Source: Actinotignum urinale DSM 15805
GTDB taxonomy: Bacteria > Actinomycetota > Actinomycetes > Actinomycetales > Actinomycetaceae
DNA: 64,000 nucleotides
NCBI RefSeq assembly: GCF_000420445.1
Contig: NZ_ATUY01000002.1
Location: 1-64,000, forward strand
Reading direction: 5' to 3'
Program-made: the position numbers and the translations under genes
The notes under the pieces: generated by a model
What the model saw: the letters and a program-made list of their open reading frames with translations, nothing else
What the model was told of the DNA's origin: nothing
Databases searched by the model: none
Part shown: positions 26,018 to 35,050 of the stretch, piece after piece
Position numbering within the stretch: the first letter of the stretch is position 1
Layout of the letters: each line of letters begins with the position of its first letter

Positions 26018-26703
26018 GCACAATATTAGTTGTCGACGATGAACAAACCTACCGGGAGACGCTCACCTTCAAATTCAAACGCGATGGGTATGATGTCGTC
26101 ACCGCGGCTGATGGCGCCCAAGCAATAGATGTTTTTAACGAAAAAAACCCTGATGTGGTGTTGCTGGATCTCATGTTGCCCGGGTTTGGTGGAGAAGAGG
26201 TGTGTAGAAGGATTCGCGCCCATTCCAATGTCCCCATCATTATGTTGACCGCCAAGGACGACGAAATCGACAAAATCGTCGGCCTGGAAGTTGGCGCGGA
26301 TGATTATGTGACGAAACCGTATTCTTATCGCGAACTTCTTGCGCGTGTTCGTGCGGTATTGCGACGTAGCAAGCGCGATGTTGCCGAGAAGGATTATGAG
26401 GACATCCTCGAAGTTGGGAGTGTACGCATGAACTGTACGAAACACGAAGTGACCGTGAATGATGAACCGATTTCTATGCCACTTCGCGAGTTTGAGTTGC
26501 TTGAATTATTTATGCGCAATTCGGGGCGCGTGTTGACCCGCGGGCAGATCTTGGATCGTATCTGGGGTGTGGATTATATCGGTGACACGAAAACCCTGGA
26601 TGTCCACGTGAAGAGAATTCGTTCCAAAATCGAGGAAGATCCTAAGGAGCCACAGCTTGTTGTGACGGTGCGTGGACTTGGATACAAGATGTCTGATGAG
26701 TGA
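26014..26703 (+). CDS. regX3: Response regulator RegX3
   Basis: This 229-residue OmpR/PhoB-type regulator has an N-terminal receiver with phospho-acceptor Asp in VVLLDLMLPG, acidic pocket VVDDE and the switch Lys in VTKPYS. The C-terminal winged helix has LREFELLELFMRN and VHVKRIRSKIEEDP with VRGLGYKM. It activates phosphate-starvation genes. It is translationally coupled to senX3. Confidence 0.95.
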   Translation: MSTILVVDDEQTYRETLTFKFKRDGYDVVTAADGAQAIDVFNEKNPDVVLLDLMLPGFGGEEVCRRIRAHSNVPIIMLTAKDDEIDKIVGLEVGADDYVTKPYSYRELLARVRAVLRRSKRDVAEKDYEDILEVGSVRMNCTKHEVTVNDEPISMPLREFELLELFMRNSGRVLTRGQILDRIWGVDYIGDTKTLDVHVKRIRSKIEEDPKEPQLVVTVRGLGYKMSDE

Positions 26704-26839
26704 TTCGACGGTAGAAATTGCGATGCCTGGAGGGGACATAAAGCCTATAACGAAACAGGGGACCTATATAGTGACTATCGTGATAAAATAGATTTCTGCG
26801 TGTTGGTTGGATAGTGTGTGCCAGGAAGGGGGCATCCGG

Positions 26840-27355
26840 ATGCCATTCAAGGTCGGAGAAACAGTTATTTACCCACATCACGGGGCCGCGGAAATTACGA
26901 ATATCTCAGAAAAAACAATCCGTGGTGAAAAGAAAACCTATCTTACATTGAAGGTTCTTCAAGGGGAAATGACAATTCAGGTTCCAGCAGAATCCATTGA
27001 AGAGGTTGGCGTTCGCGATGTTTCTAATGAAGATCAGCTAGAGGTTGTTTTCGATATTCTTCGCAAAGAAGATGTCGAGGAACCGTCGAACTGGTCCCGT
27101 CGTTTTAAGGCAAATACGGAAAAATTGACGTCGGGTGACGTGAATAAAGTTGCTGAAGTTGTTCGTGATTTGACACGTCGTGATGTTGATAAGAGTCTTT
27201 CTGCCGGCGAGAAGCGCATGTTGCAACGTGCCCGCCAAATTCTTTCCTCCGAGGTTGCTTTGGCGCGTGAATTGAGCGAAAAAGATGCTGGTGAATTACT
27301 TGACAGCATTCTGGGTGTGGAGCGTAGCGAAGACGAAGCTACTATCGAAGAATAA
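26840..27355 (+). CDS. carD: CarD-family transcription regulator
   Basis: This 171-residue protein has the N-terminal RNA-polymerase-interacting domain ([17 protein letters not shown]) and the C-terminal DNA-binding helices including the conserved Trp in PSNWSRRFK. CarD stabilises open promoter complexes and is essential in mycobacteria. ATG 26840 has GGAAGGGGG upstream; the frame extends to 26807 without a site. In many actinobacteria ispD/ispF follow carD; here cysS follows directly. Confidence 0.93.
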   Translation: MPFKVGETVIYPHHGAAEITNISEKTIRGEKKTYLTLKVLQGEMTIQVPAESIEEVGVRDVSNEDQLEVVFDILRKEDVEEPSNWSRRFKANTEKLTSGDVNKVAEVVRDLTRRDVDKSLSAGEKRMLQRARQILSSEVALARELSEKDAGELLDSILGVERSEDEATIEE

Positions 27356-27479
27356 TAAGCACTTCTTCTAGAGCGAACTGCGTGTGCATAGGTGCGCATA
27401 CAGTAGTTTCCATTGTTCATCGACGGATTCTTGCGAGTATTTATATTTATTCCCAGGTGCTGTGCATGAATAAAGCGTA

Positions 27480-27517
27480 TATCCACAGGATATGTCACAC
27501 ACTTTCCCCTGTGGATA
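27480..27517. repeat. Inverted repeat of two DnaA-box-like sequences
   Basis: TATCCACAGG (27480-27489) and CCTGTGGATA (27508-27517) form a perfect ten-base inverted repeat separated by 18 bases; the right arm continues to give TGTGGATAA, the DnaA-box consensus. It lies 40 bases upstream of cysS. Confidence 0.55.
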
Positions 27518-27555
27518 AGCGCTACAAGAAGGTAAACGCAAGGTAGGCTAGAAAC

Positions 27556-28983
27556 GTGAGTTTTAAAATCTATGATTCGTCGTACCGAAGCGTCAGGGAA
27601 TTTGTTCCCATAACTCCCGGGCAGGTGAGCATATATCTGTGTGGGGCAACAGTTCAGGGAGCCCCACATATTGGGCATATGCGTTCCTCCCTCGCTTTTG
27701 ATGTGTTAGTTCGTTGGTTGAGGCGTAGCGGATATAAGGTTATCCTTGTCCGCAACGTCACAGATATTGACGATAAAATTCTCAACAAGTCTGCTGAAGC
27801 CGGTGAACCGTGGTGGGCATGGGGATACACCTATGAACAAGAATTCACGAAGGCTTACGAGGCGTTAGGTGTTCTTCCCCCCACATATGAACCACGCGCA
27901 ACGGGTCATATCACTCAGATGATTCAGCTTATTCAAGAGATTCTCGATGCTGGGCACGCCTATGTGGGCGAACCGGGGAATGTGTATTTTGACGTGGCAT
28001 CGTTGAAAGATTATGGCTCACTCACACGCCAAAAAATTTCCGACATGAAAGTTAACGAGGACGATGCGGAAGCCGATAAACGTAATCCGCACGATTTCGC
28101 GCTATGGAAGGCTGTAAAACCAGGGGAGCCGGAAACTGCTGCATGGGACACTCCGTGGGGTCGTGGTCGCCCGGGATGGCATCTAGAGTGCACGGCAATG
28201 AGCACCCATTATTTGGGTAAAGAGTTTGATATTCACGGGGGCGGAATTGATTTGCGCTTCCCGCACCACGAAAACGAGCAGGCGCAAGCTCACGCAGCTG
28301 GACGTTCTTTTGCTCGCAACTGGATGCACAACGCATGGGTCACCATTAAGGGTGAAAAGATGAGCAAATCTTTAGGAAACTCCCTTATCGTTTCCAATAT
28401 TCTCAAAGAAGTTAACCCTATCGTTTTGCGTTTTGCTCTGGGCACTGTTCACTACCGCTCCACAGTGGAATATTCGGAAGAATCCATGAAGGCGGCCGCG
28501 TCCGTATGGGAGAAACTTGCTGGTTTTGTGGAGCGTAGCGTTGCCGCCGTGGGAGAAGTCCCGGCGGAAGAAATTGCTACCGTAACCCCTGAGGATTTGC
28601 CGGAGAGTTTCGTCGAAGCAATGGATGATGATCTCAATGTGTCCGGCGCTATGTCAGCAGTTCATGAGGAAGTACGTAAAGGAAATAATGCCCTGGTGGA
28701 TCGGGACGACATCGCCCTGCGTGAAGCACAGGTCAAAGTCCGGGCAATGTTAGATGTGATGGGTGTTGATCCGCTTGCACAAAACTGGCGTGAAGAAAAA
28801 ACCGGCGGCGATGCAGTGGTGGCGCTCGATAAACTCGTGGGTGGCATGTTGGAGCAACGCGCACAGGCCCGTAAAGATAAAGACTGGGCACGTGCCGACA
28901 GTGTTCGCGATGCTTTAACTCAGGCAGGCATTTCTGTGGAAGATACAGCAGAAGGTGCGCATTGGCACCTGGCTTCGAAATAG
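27556..28983 (+). CDS. cysS: Cysteinyl-tRNA synthetase
   Basis: This 475-residue class I synthetase charges tRNA-Cys. The zinc and nucleotide site starts YLCGATVQGAPHIGHMRS (Cys ligand and the HIGH signature), the zinc His/Glu cluster is in FPHHENEQAQAHA, and KMSKS is present as GEKMSKSLGNS. GTG 27556 is the start; no strong ribosome site is seen. It is followed by rlmB after nine bases, a conserved actinobacterial pair. Confidence 0.95.
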   Translation: MSFKIYDSSYRSVREFVPITPGQVSIYLCGATVQGAPHIGHMRSSLAFDVLVRWLRRSGYKVILVRNVTDIDDKILNKSAEAGEPWWAWGYTYEQEFTKAYEALGVLPPTYEPRATGHITQMIQLIQEILDAGHAYVGEPGNVYFDVASLKDYGSLTRQKISDMKVNEDDAEADKRNPHDFALWKAVKPGEPETAAWDTPWGRGRPGWHLECTAMSTHYLGKEFDIHGGGIDLRFPHHENEQAQAHAAGRSFARNWMHNAWVTIKGEKMSKSLGNSLIVSNILKEVNPIVLRFALGTVHYRSTVEYSEESMKAAASVWEKLAGFVERSVAAVGEVPAEEIATVTPEDLPESFVEAMDDDLNVSGAMSAVHEEVRKGNNALVDRDDIALREAQVKVRAMLDVMGVDPLAQNWREEKTGGDAVVALDKLVGGMLEQRAQARKDKDWARADSVRDALTQAGISVEDTAEGAHWHLASK

Positions 28984-28992
28984 GAGAAACCT

Positions 28993-30021
28993 ATGGCAGA
29001 TGGACGCACACGGCGCCCAAAAGGCAAAAAAGGACCAACAGTAGGGTCCGGTGGGAATAATAGAAGGCGTTTGGAAGGTAAAGGCCCCACACCCAAAGCG
29101 GAAGATCGTGTCTACCACAAGGCATATAAGGCGAAAAAGCTAGCCGAAGCGCGCGCTGCGCAAGAGGCCGCACGCAAGGCGGCTCGTACTCCAAAACTCC
29201 GTAGCGAACTAAAGTTACGCCCCGACCACGAACTCATCGCGGGGCGCAACCCTGTAGCTGAGGCAGTCCGTTCCGGAATCCCACTTTCGCGTGTGTTCAT
29301 GTTGGCATCTGCCATTGGAGACGAACGTCTGGAACAAACAGTACGCACAGCAACCGCGTTGGGAACCCCCATGGTGGAAGTGTCGAGAACCGAGCTTGAT
29401 CGCATGACGAATAACGCCGTCCATCAGGGTGTAGCTATTGAAGTGCCACCCTATGAATACAAAGAACTCGCTGACCTCACAGATCGAGCATCCCGGAACA
29501 GATCCGGAAGCCAGCGTGAACCCCTGTTGATCGCTCTCGATTCTGTAACGGATCCGCATAATCTTGGTGCTGTTCTCCGCGCAGGTGCAGCGTTCGACGC
29601 AGACGGCGTGATTATCCCGGAGCGTCGGGCCGCCGGCGTGAATGCAACAACGTGGAAAGTTAGTGCCGGGGCGCTCGCCATGCTTCCCGTAGCTAGGGTC
29701 ACGAACCTGGTGCAGAGTCTGCAACAGTTGAAGAAAGACGGTTATTTCGTCGTCGGTCTTGATGGCGGGGCAGATGTGGAAATTGGGAAATTAACGATAA
29801 CGGATGTGCCACTCGTCGTTGTTACCGGATCTGAAGGTAAGGGATTGGCGCGCCTCACGCGCGAAACGTGTGATGTGATTGCCTCCATTCCCATGAACCC
29901 CAGAATGGAATCTTTGAACGCCGCGGTTGCTACGGGAATTTCTCTCTATCAAATTGACCAGCTTCGCTCCGCACAAGAAAACGGCGCTACGGAAAACGGC
30001 GCTACGGAAAACGGCGCCTAA
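28993..30021 (+). CDS. rlmB: 23S rRNA (guanosine-2'-O)-methyltransferase, RlmB/SpoU type
   Basis: This 342-residue SPOUT enzyme has a basic, Lys/Arg-rich N-terminal extension of 60-70 residues, a substrate-binding domain starting IAGRNPVAEAV, and the knotted SpoU domain: DPHNLGAVLRAGAAF, GSEGKGLARL and MNPRMESLNAAVATGI. It methylates ribose of a guanosine in 23S rRNA (G2251 in E. coli). AGGAG lies before ATG 28993. The last 14 residues are three near-perfect copies of ENGAT, which is not a family feature. Confidence 0.93.
   Translation: MADGRTRRPKGKKGPTVGSGGNNRRRLEGKGPTPKAEDRVYHKAYKAKKLAEARAAQEAARKAARTPKLRSELKLRPDHELIAGRNPVAEAVRSGIPLSRVFMLASAIGDERLEQTVRTATALGTPMVEVSRTELDRMTNNAVHQGVAIEVPPYEYKELADLTDRASRNRSGSQREPLLIALDSVTDPHNLGAVLRAGAAFDADGVIIPERRAAGVNATTWKVSAGALAMLPVARVTNLVQSLQQLKKDGYFVVGLDGGADVEIGKLTITDVPLVVVTGSEGKGLARLTRETCDVIASIPMNPRMESLNAAVATGISLYQIDQLRSAQENGATENGATENGA
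29977..30018 (+). repeat. 15-bp coding tandem repeat at the rlmB 3' end
   Basis: GAAAACGGCGCTACG occurs twice, followed by a 12-base partial third copy just before the stop. It adds ENGAT units to the protein tail. Confidence 0.9.
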
Positions 30022-30143
30022 ACCATAACTTGAGGAAACATCTTCACTTAACAACGTTCTGGAAAACAGAACCACAGGGATCTGTGACACGTGGAAGAGG
30101 AGTGGGTTGGTTGCGGAGATACCTACACATGTCGACGTCTATA

Positions 30144-30176
30144 TGTCGCGCTACGTGAGAAACATAGCGCGACATC
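30144..30176. repeat. Perfect 11-bp inverted repeat between rlmB and the membrane-protein gene
   Basis: ATGTCGCGCTA pairs with TAGCGCGACAT around an eleven-base loop. It could be a terminator for cysS-rlmB without a T-run, or an operator for the following gene. Confidence 0.5.
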
Positions 30177-30279
30177 GGGAACGCTTTTAGAGAAGAAGCT
30201 CGTAACACGTCCAGTTTCCTCATGCGAATCGGAACAACAAGGTAAACTATCAGAGTACGAGATAAGCGGAAGGGGCTTT

Positions 30280-31902
30280 ATGTATCAGTGGCGTCCGGTT
30301 CGCGGAGAAATCCAGAGGCTTGACCAAAGCCTGACGTCCCCTGGGCAAATCGAAGAATTTTTCGCTAATGAACGTGTTATTGCCCGCGGAGAACATGATG
30401 GTGATTTATTCCGATTCGAAATCGCTGTTGTGGGGAGGCGACGTCGCATAGCGCGCATTGCGGAAAAAACCGAGGAGAACGCGGAAGATCGCGTCGAACC
30501 GGGAATGAATCTGCCCGATTTTGCCGATAAAATCGCGGGAACCCTGCGCAAAGTTCAGGTCGATATTGATGGCTACACGGTATATCCCACCATCGACCTG
30601 GGTGAAGTTGGTATTACTGACGACGATTTCATCTTCGCAAGCGCTAGCGCACCCAATGAGGAAGAAATTGCTGAGCGCGCCCACAAAGCGACGACGGTGG
30701 ACGGTATAGATGTTCCCCAAGTCCAAGAGGGAAGCGAAATTCTTCCCGAGGGCGAGGGCAAGATTCCCACGTTCAGAAGTGGCCCCATGCTTGTGTTGAG
30801 TGATGTTCCCTTTGCGCGCGTTCCTGGAGTTGCTGCGCGTATTCAAAAGCCCGTTGCGGTCATGGAAGCTTGTGGCGCTAATGCCATGATTGCGGATACG
30901 CCACTTACCGTTGACGCAGAAATCGGCGGGCGCCCCAATTTCGTGATTGTGCTATCAACGGATGGGGATAAGCATGGCAGTGAAGGCAACCCGGTGCTGG
31001 CAATCCGCCAAAATTCGGGCATTTCTTCCTGGAAATGGATTGATACTCTCACCGATTTAAAGCATGTTGATGCCAATAAAGTGGCGTCCGAATTTTCCAG
31101 GGTGGAGCTTGGTTCCGGCGCTCGTGCCCGTCGTATTATGGAAGATTTTCCCGATATTGACGAAGGTGAACTTATCGATACCCTCAACGCCCCGGCAGAT
31201 CAGGCCGTAGAAAGATTCACACAGGTTCTAGGTTTGCCTCATTCCGTACGTGAAGTTTTGGCGGGTGAGCGTGCCGCCGAAGATATTCCCGACGTGACAG
31301 TTTTCCAACCTCAAAGTTTCGCACAACGCTTCCAGTCCTCTATGGCCTACGAGGTTTCGGGCTACGGTTCCACGAATCCGAATTTCTGGAAGATCTACCG
31401 CAAACTTCTTTTCTCCAATCCGCGCCTTATGGAAGTTGTTTCCACCGTCCAGGCTGGTATCGGGGTTGCCGGAATTGTTGCAGGTACGCGCCTTTGGAAC
31501 CGCAGGTTGGGTAAACTTCTTGTTTTCGGCGGGGGAGCGTTGGCGTTGAATGGGTCAACGCGTATTCTCACGGCGCAATGGATTAAAGCCGCAATGCGCG
31601 CCGAGGGCCTCAACCCGGATGCTTTGAGCGCCTTCTCTGCCCTTGAAGTTTTGAGCGCATACACGGCTCACACCGCACATACCGCCCACAGTCCACAGCT
31701 TCCAGGGTCTTTTACGACGACGAATGTCGGTGCGCCGGCAACCTCCGTCGCAAATGGAACCACGCTGCGCACAAACCCGGTAGCGGGTTCGGCACATCGG
31801 GGAACCGGGCCGGCGGATTCGATTGTTACCCCTGCCACCCATACGGCACGGAAAAACGCGCCCACGCCTGAACTTCCGCCTTCCACAAGCGCTGCGCAGT
31901 GA
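30280..31902 (+). CDS. Unrecognised large protein with two hydrophobic segments
   Basis: The frame is open from 30091, but ATG 30280 has GGAAGGGG upstream and begins MYQWRPVRGEIQ; the preceding codons run across the inverted repeat at 30144. The 540-residue protein has a mostly soluble acidic N-terminal 380 residues, two adjacent hydrophobic stretches at about 395-450 (QAGIGVAGIVAGT and LVFGGGALALNG) and a Pro/Thr/Ala-rich tail with AHTAHTAH. I do not recognise the family. It is probably an actinobacterial membrane-associated protein. It follows rlmB after 258 bases and is convergent to the LytR_C gene. Confidence 0.7.
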   Translation: MYQWRPVRGEIQRLDQSLTSPGQIEEFFANERVIARGEHDGDLFRFEIAVVGRRRRIARIAEKTEENAEDRVEPGMNLPDFADKIAGTLRKVQVDIDGYTVYPTIDLGEVGITDDDFIFASASAPNEEEIAERAHKATTVDGIDVPQVQEGSEILPEGEGKIPTFRSGPMLVLSDVPFARVPGVAARIQKPVAVMEACGANAMIADTPLTVDAEIGGRPNFVIVLSTDGDKHGSEGNPVLAIRQNSGISSWKWIDTLTDLKHVDANKVASEFSRVELGSGARARRIMEDFPDIDEGELIDTLNAPADQAVERFTQVLGLPHSVREVLAGERAAEDIPDVTVFQPQSFAQRFQSSMAYEVSGYGSTNPNFWKIYRKLLFSNPRLMEVVSTVQAGIGVAGIVAGTRLWNRRLGKLLVFGGGALALNGSTRILTAQWIKAAMRAEGLNPDALSAFSALEVLSAYTAHTAHTAHSPQLPGSFTTTNVGAPATSVANGTTLRTNPVAGSAHRGTGPADSIVTPATHTARKNAPTPELPPSTSAAQ

Positions 31903-32062
31903 CGTACCGGGGGTGACGTGCTGGGGTGAAATCTCGCCCGTTGCACACAAATACGGTGCACGGTTTCTGATTTTTCTACGGTTGAGCTACACCTTTCCGC
32001 AACTGTGTGGATGTCGAATGCAGGGCGGAAAGCTATATAGCACGAAGTGATATTCAATAAGA

Positions 32063-32104
32063 AGGTGGTCGTCTACATTATGGGGATAATGTAGACGACC
32101 ACCT
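32063..32104. terminator. Bidirectional long-stem terminator
   Basis: A perfect 19-bp stem (AGGTGGTCGTCTACATTAT and its complement) closes a GGGG loop between two convergent genes. Confidence 0.8.
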
Positions 32105-32134
32105 AGCTTGACGGGTTAGTTTTATGTTGACCAA

Positions 32135-32854
32135 CTAGTCTTTAGGATTCTTTGGATCTTGCGAAGGTACGGGTCCCTTATTTTGCTCGTTGTTTTGATC
32201 GTCTTGTGGCTGTGCCGGGTTACCCTTATTGTCCTTAGTTTGTTCTTGTTTCGTCGTAACAACTTCGCATCCTTCAATGGGATGGAGTTTGCCCTCGGGA
32301 TTGGCGTGCGCAACCTCTGTAGGATCGGCTAGTTGCGTGTAATCTACGCCAAGGACGACGGAAAGGTTTTGCCCTGCGGTGTTCTTATCTAAACGAATGA
32401 CGGAACCGGGAATATATTGGGCGAGGGTGTAGGCCGCGGGAATTCCTTCAATGCCGGTCTGGATAAGAGCGGCTTCTCGAATGGAATCGCCACCCCAATT
32501 GGCGATATTTGTAATATTTACGCCCATTTGGTTGAGATTATTTGATACTTGGCGTGCAAGTCCAGCCTGCGCAGTCGAATTGTAAATAGTGACGCTGATA
32601 TTTTTCAGGTCAACTTCGGGAGTCCCGTCCTTAATACAGGGAGCTACGCCTGCGGTGTAGGCGCCCCTCTGAGAAAATGCTCGATTAATTGGAGAGGGAA
32701 GAATTCCTGCGAAAATAAGCCCGCACAAAATGAATAATACGGACATGACTGCCGCAATCGTGCCAAAAATCATGGTTTGCCGTTGCTGTATGCGACGGCG
32801 ATACGTAATGCGGGGGCTAATATTTTTTTCCTTCACACTACTAAAATAAAGCAT
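32135..32854 (-). CDS. Membrane-anchored LytR_C-domain protein
   Basis: This 239-residue protein has a cytoplasmic Arg/Gln-rich N-terminus, one membrane helix (about 28-52), then an extracytoplasmic LytR_C domain recognisable by ISVTIYNSTAQAGLA, GVNITNIANWGG and VVLGVDYTQL. Such domains accompany LytR-CpsA-Psr enzymes that attach glycopolymers to the wall, or stand alone as here; the catalytic LCP domain is absent. The tail is Gln/Asn/Pro/Asp-rich. AGCGGAG lies before ATG 32854. Confidence 0.82.
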   Translation of the reverse strand: MLYFSSVKEKNISPRITYRRRIQQRQTMIFGTIAAVMSVLFILCGLIFAGILPSPINRAFSQRGAYTAGVAPCIKDGTPEVDLKNISVTIYNSTAQAGLARQVSNNLNQMGVNITNIANWGGDSIREAALIQTGIEGIPAAYTLAQYIPGSVIRLDKNTAGQNLSVVLGVDYTQLADPTEVAHANPEGKLHPIEGCEVVTTKQEQTKDNKGNPAQPQDDQNNEQNKGPVPSQDPKNPKD

Positions 32855-32924
32855 TTTCTCCGCTTTTGCCTACATATATGAGTAAGTTAATGTTGGCGTT
32901 TTCTTCCGGTGAGTAGTGAAAGTA

Positions 32925-33127
32925 AATCTGAGTTGAGAGTTGGTGTGGTGTAGTGCCGAACACGAGTTGAGAGTTGGCGTTGCGTAATAACAACACGAGT
33001 TGAGAGTTGGTGTGGCGTAATAACGAACACAAGCGAAAAGTTGGTGCGTTGTGAAAGCCAACCCAAGGGGAGAGCTGGTGTGCTGTGACGCCCAAGCCAA
33101 GAGGAGAATTTTCGATGTAAAAGTGAA
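32925..33127. repeat. Six degenerate 34-bp tandem repeats
   Basis: Units start at 32925, 32959, 32992, 33026, 33060 and 33094 and share AACAC(G/A)AG..GAGAGTTGGTG.. . Units 1-3 are close to each other; units 4-6 are progressively diverged. They lie in a 535-base gap between two divergent genes. No ORF uses them convincingly, although the reverse strand gives repeated NSQL peptides in short frames. Confidence 0.75.
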
Positions 33128-33389
33128 AGAAAAAGATAATGGTTACGTAGAGAAAGTAAACCTGAAGTAAAAATAAAGTGAACTTGTTTAATCGGCAAAA
33201 AGCTCAAGAAAAAATACTTGTTAAAAACATACACCATTTTTCAAGTGTTCCGCCACCGCCGTCGTATATTGGGAAAAAACTGGTGAGTATGCGCACAAGA
33301 GGAAGGATCTGGCTCCGTCGTCGAGAAAAAACAGTCTATGATAATTCGGGTTCGCAAACGAACCGCGACAGATACGCAAGGAGTTACAC

Positions 33390-34862
33390 ATGGTTGCACG
33401 ATGGAAGTTGCATGGTGATGGCGGGCATATTGCCCCCGGCGAGGTTGTTCAACCAGATGAAAGGTTGGCGTGGCCGGCGACAATTGGTATTGGGATGCAG
33501 CACGTGGTCGCTATGTTTGGCGCAACGTTCCTCGTTCCATTGCTTACGGGTTTTGATCCTTCGACGACATTGTTCTTCACTGGGATTGGAACCCTTCTTT
33601 TTATTCTTATTACGGCCGGGAAATTACCAAGTTATCTCGGCTCTTCTTTTGCTTTGATTGCCCCGATTTCGGCAGTAACGGGCTACACGCTCGGGCAAGG
33701 CCCAATCGATCCGCATAAGATGGCGCTTGCCCAGGGGGGCATTATTTCTGCGGGTTTGGCGCTCCTTATTGTGGGCGGCATTGTGATGGTTGTAGGTACA
33801 CGGTGGATCGATGCGCTGATGCCACCTATTGTGACTGGAACAATTGTTGCGTTGATTGGGTTTAATCTTGCACCGGCCGCATGGAATAACGTGAAGCAGG
33901 CGCCGGCAACCGCGATTGTGACAATCGTGTCCGTGTTGCTCGTGACGGTTTTGTTTAAAGGAATTATTGGGCGCCTTTCGATTCTGCTCGGCGTTCTTGT
34001 TGGGTATGGTTGCGCGATTATTCGTGACGAGGTTGATTTCTCCGCGATTGAGAAGGCAGACTGGGTTGGTTTGCCGTCGCTCCACGCACCCGCGTTCGAC
34101 GTGAGTACGCTGGGTCTGTTTGTTCCGGTTGTGTTGGTGTTGATTGCTGAAAATGTTGGGCACGTGAAGTCGGTGTCTGCGATGACCGGCCGTAACCTTG
34201 ATGGTTTAACGGGGCGCGCCCTCTTCGCGGACGGCTTGTCCACTATGTTCGCCGGTTCCGGTGGTGGTTCAGGTACGACGACATATGCGGAAAACATCGG
34301 TGTTATGGCTGCTACCCGCGTATATTCGACGGCGGCCTACGTGGTTGCCGCGGTGACGGCGTTGGCACTCTCTATGTTCCCCAAGTTCGGCGTCATTGTT
34401 GCGACGATTCCCGCGGGCGTTTTGGGTGGGGCTGCGACGATTCTGTACGGCATGATCGGCATGCTCGGTGTGCGTATTTGGGTGCAGAATCGTACAGACT
34501 TCTCTGACCCGGTGAACTTGAATACCGCTGCGATTGCCATGGTTGTGGCGATTGCTAACTACACCTGGCATTTGGGCGACATGGTGTTCGAAGGAATTGC
34601 GCTCGGCTCCTTCGGTGCGATTATTATGTACCACACCATGCGCTGGATTTCGAAGTGGCGCGGAACCTCGCTTGAATCTGCGTCTCCTGCCTCAGCTCCT
34701 GCCGGTGCGGAGCTCGAAGAGGGAAGCCTGCACCGCTCCTGGAGGAAGTCCTTGGGTTCAGGTAAGCCAGCCCGCACACCTGCCAATCAGCGCAAGCGTG
34801 AAACCGAAGCCAATCAGGCTGATGAAAGCACGCAAGGTGGCCAGGAAGCTCAGGCTGAATAA
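33390..34862 (+). CDS. NCS2 uracil/xanthine permease
   Basis: This 490-residue transporter has about 14 membrane segments. PDERLAWPATIGIGMQHVVAMFGATFLVP is the family's N-terminal signature, and AENVGHVKSVSAMTGR with ALFADGLSTMFAGSGGGSGTTTYAENIGV contains the substrate Glu and the NCS2 motif of the UraA/RutG branch, so uracil is the best guess. The last 70 residues are a long hydrophilic tail rich in Ala, Glu and Gln. ATG 33390 follows AAGGAG. An imperfect 29-base repeat of its 3' end lies 100 bases downstream. Confidence 0.9.
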   Translation: MVARWKLHGDGGHIAPGEVVQPDERLAWPATIGIGMQHVVAMFGATFLVPLLTGFDPSTTLFFTGIGTLLFILITAGKLPSYLGSSFALIAPISAVTGYTLGQGPIDPHKMALAQGGIISAGLALLIVGGIVMVVGTRWIDALMPPIVTGTIVALIGFNLAPAAWNNVKQAPATAIVTIVSVLLVTVLFKGIIGRLSILLGVLVGYGCAIIRDEVDFSAIEKADWVGLPSLHAPAFDVSTLGLFVPVVLVLIAENVGHVKSVSAMTGRNLDGLTGRALFADGLSTMFAGSGGGSGTTTYAENIGVMAATRVYSTAAYVVAAVTALALSMFPKFGVIVATIPAGVLGGAATILYGMIGMLGVRIWVQNRTDFSDPVNLNTAAIAMVVAIANYTWHLGDMVFEGIALGSFGAIIMYHTMRWISKWRGTSLESASPASAPAGAELEEGSLHRSWRKSLGSGKPARTPANQRKRETEANQADESTQGGQEAQAE

Positions 34863-35008
34863 AGAAGTCGGAAATCCCAATCCGATTAAGACGACCGAAA
34901 GGTTCAATATCAGTACGGCACTCGCGACTTGGGTTGATAGCGACCAGGAGGCTCAGGCTAAATAAAGTAGTCCAAGGGGACTCGGGCTGAGCATGTAGTG
35001 CTAGAACA

Positions 35009-35050
35009 TAATGTGTGGGTGGCTGGAAGATTCCAGCCACCCACACATTA
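35009..35050 (+). terminator. Long-stem terminator at the host-prophage border
   Basis: A perfect 20-bp stem (TAATGTGTGGGTGGCTGGAA and complement) closes a two-base loop. It is the last host-like element before phage sequence. Confidence 0.75.

Noticed and set aside
26506-26881. Reverse-strand frames around the regX3 end and carD start
   Set aside because: They overlap regX3 and carD, which have full domain signatures on the other strand.
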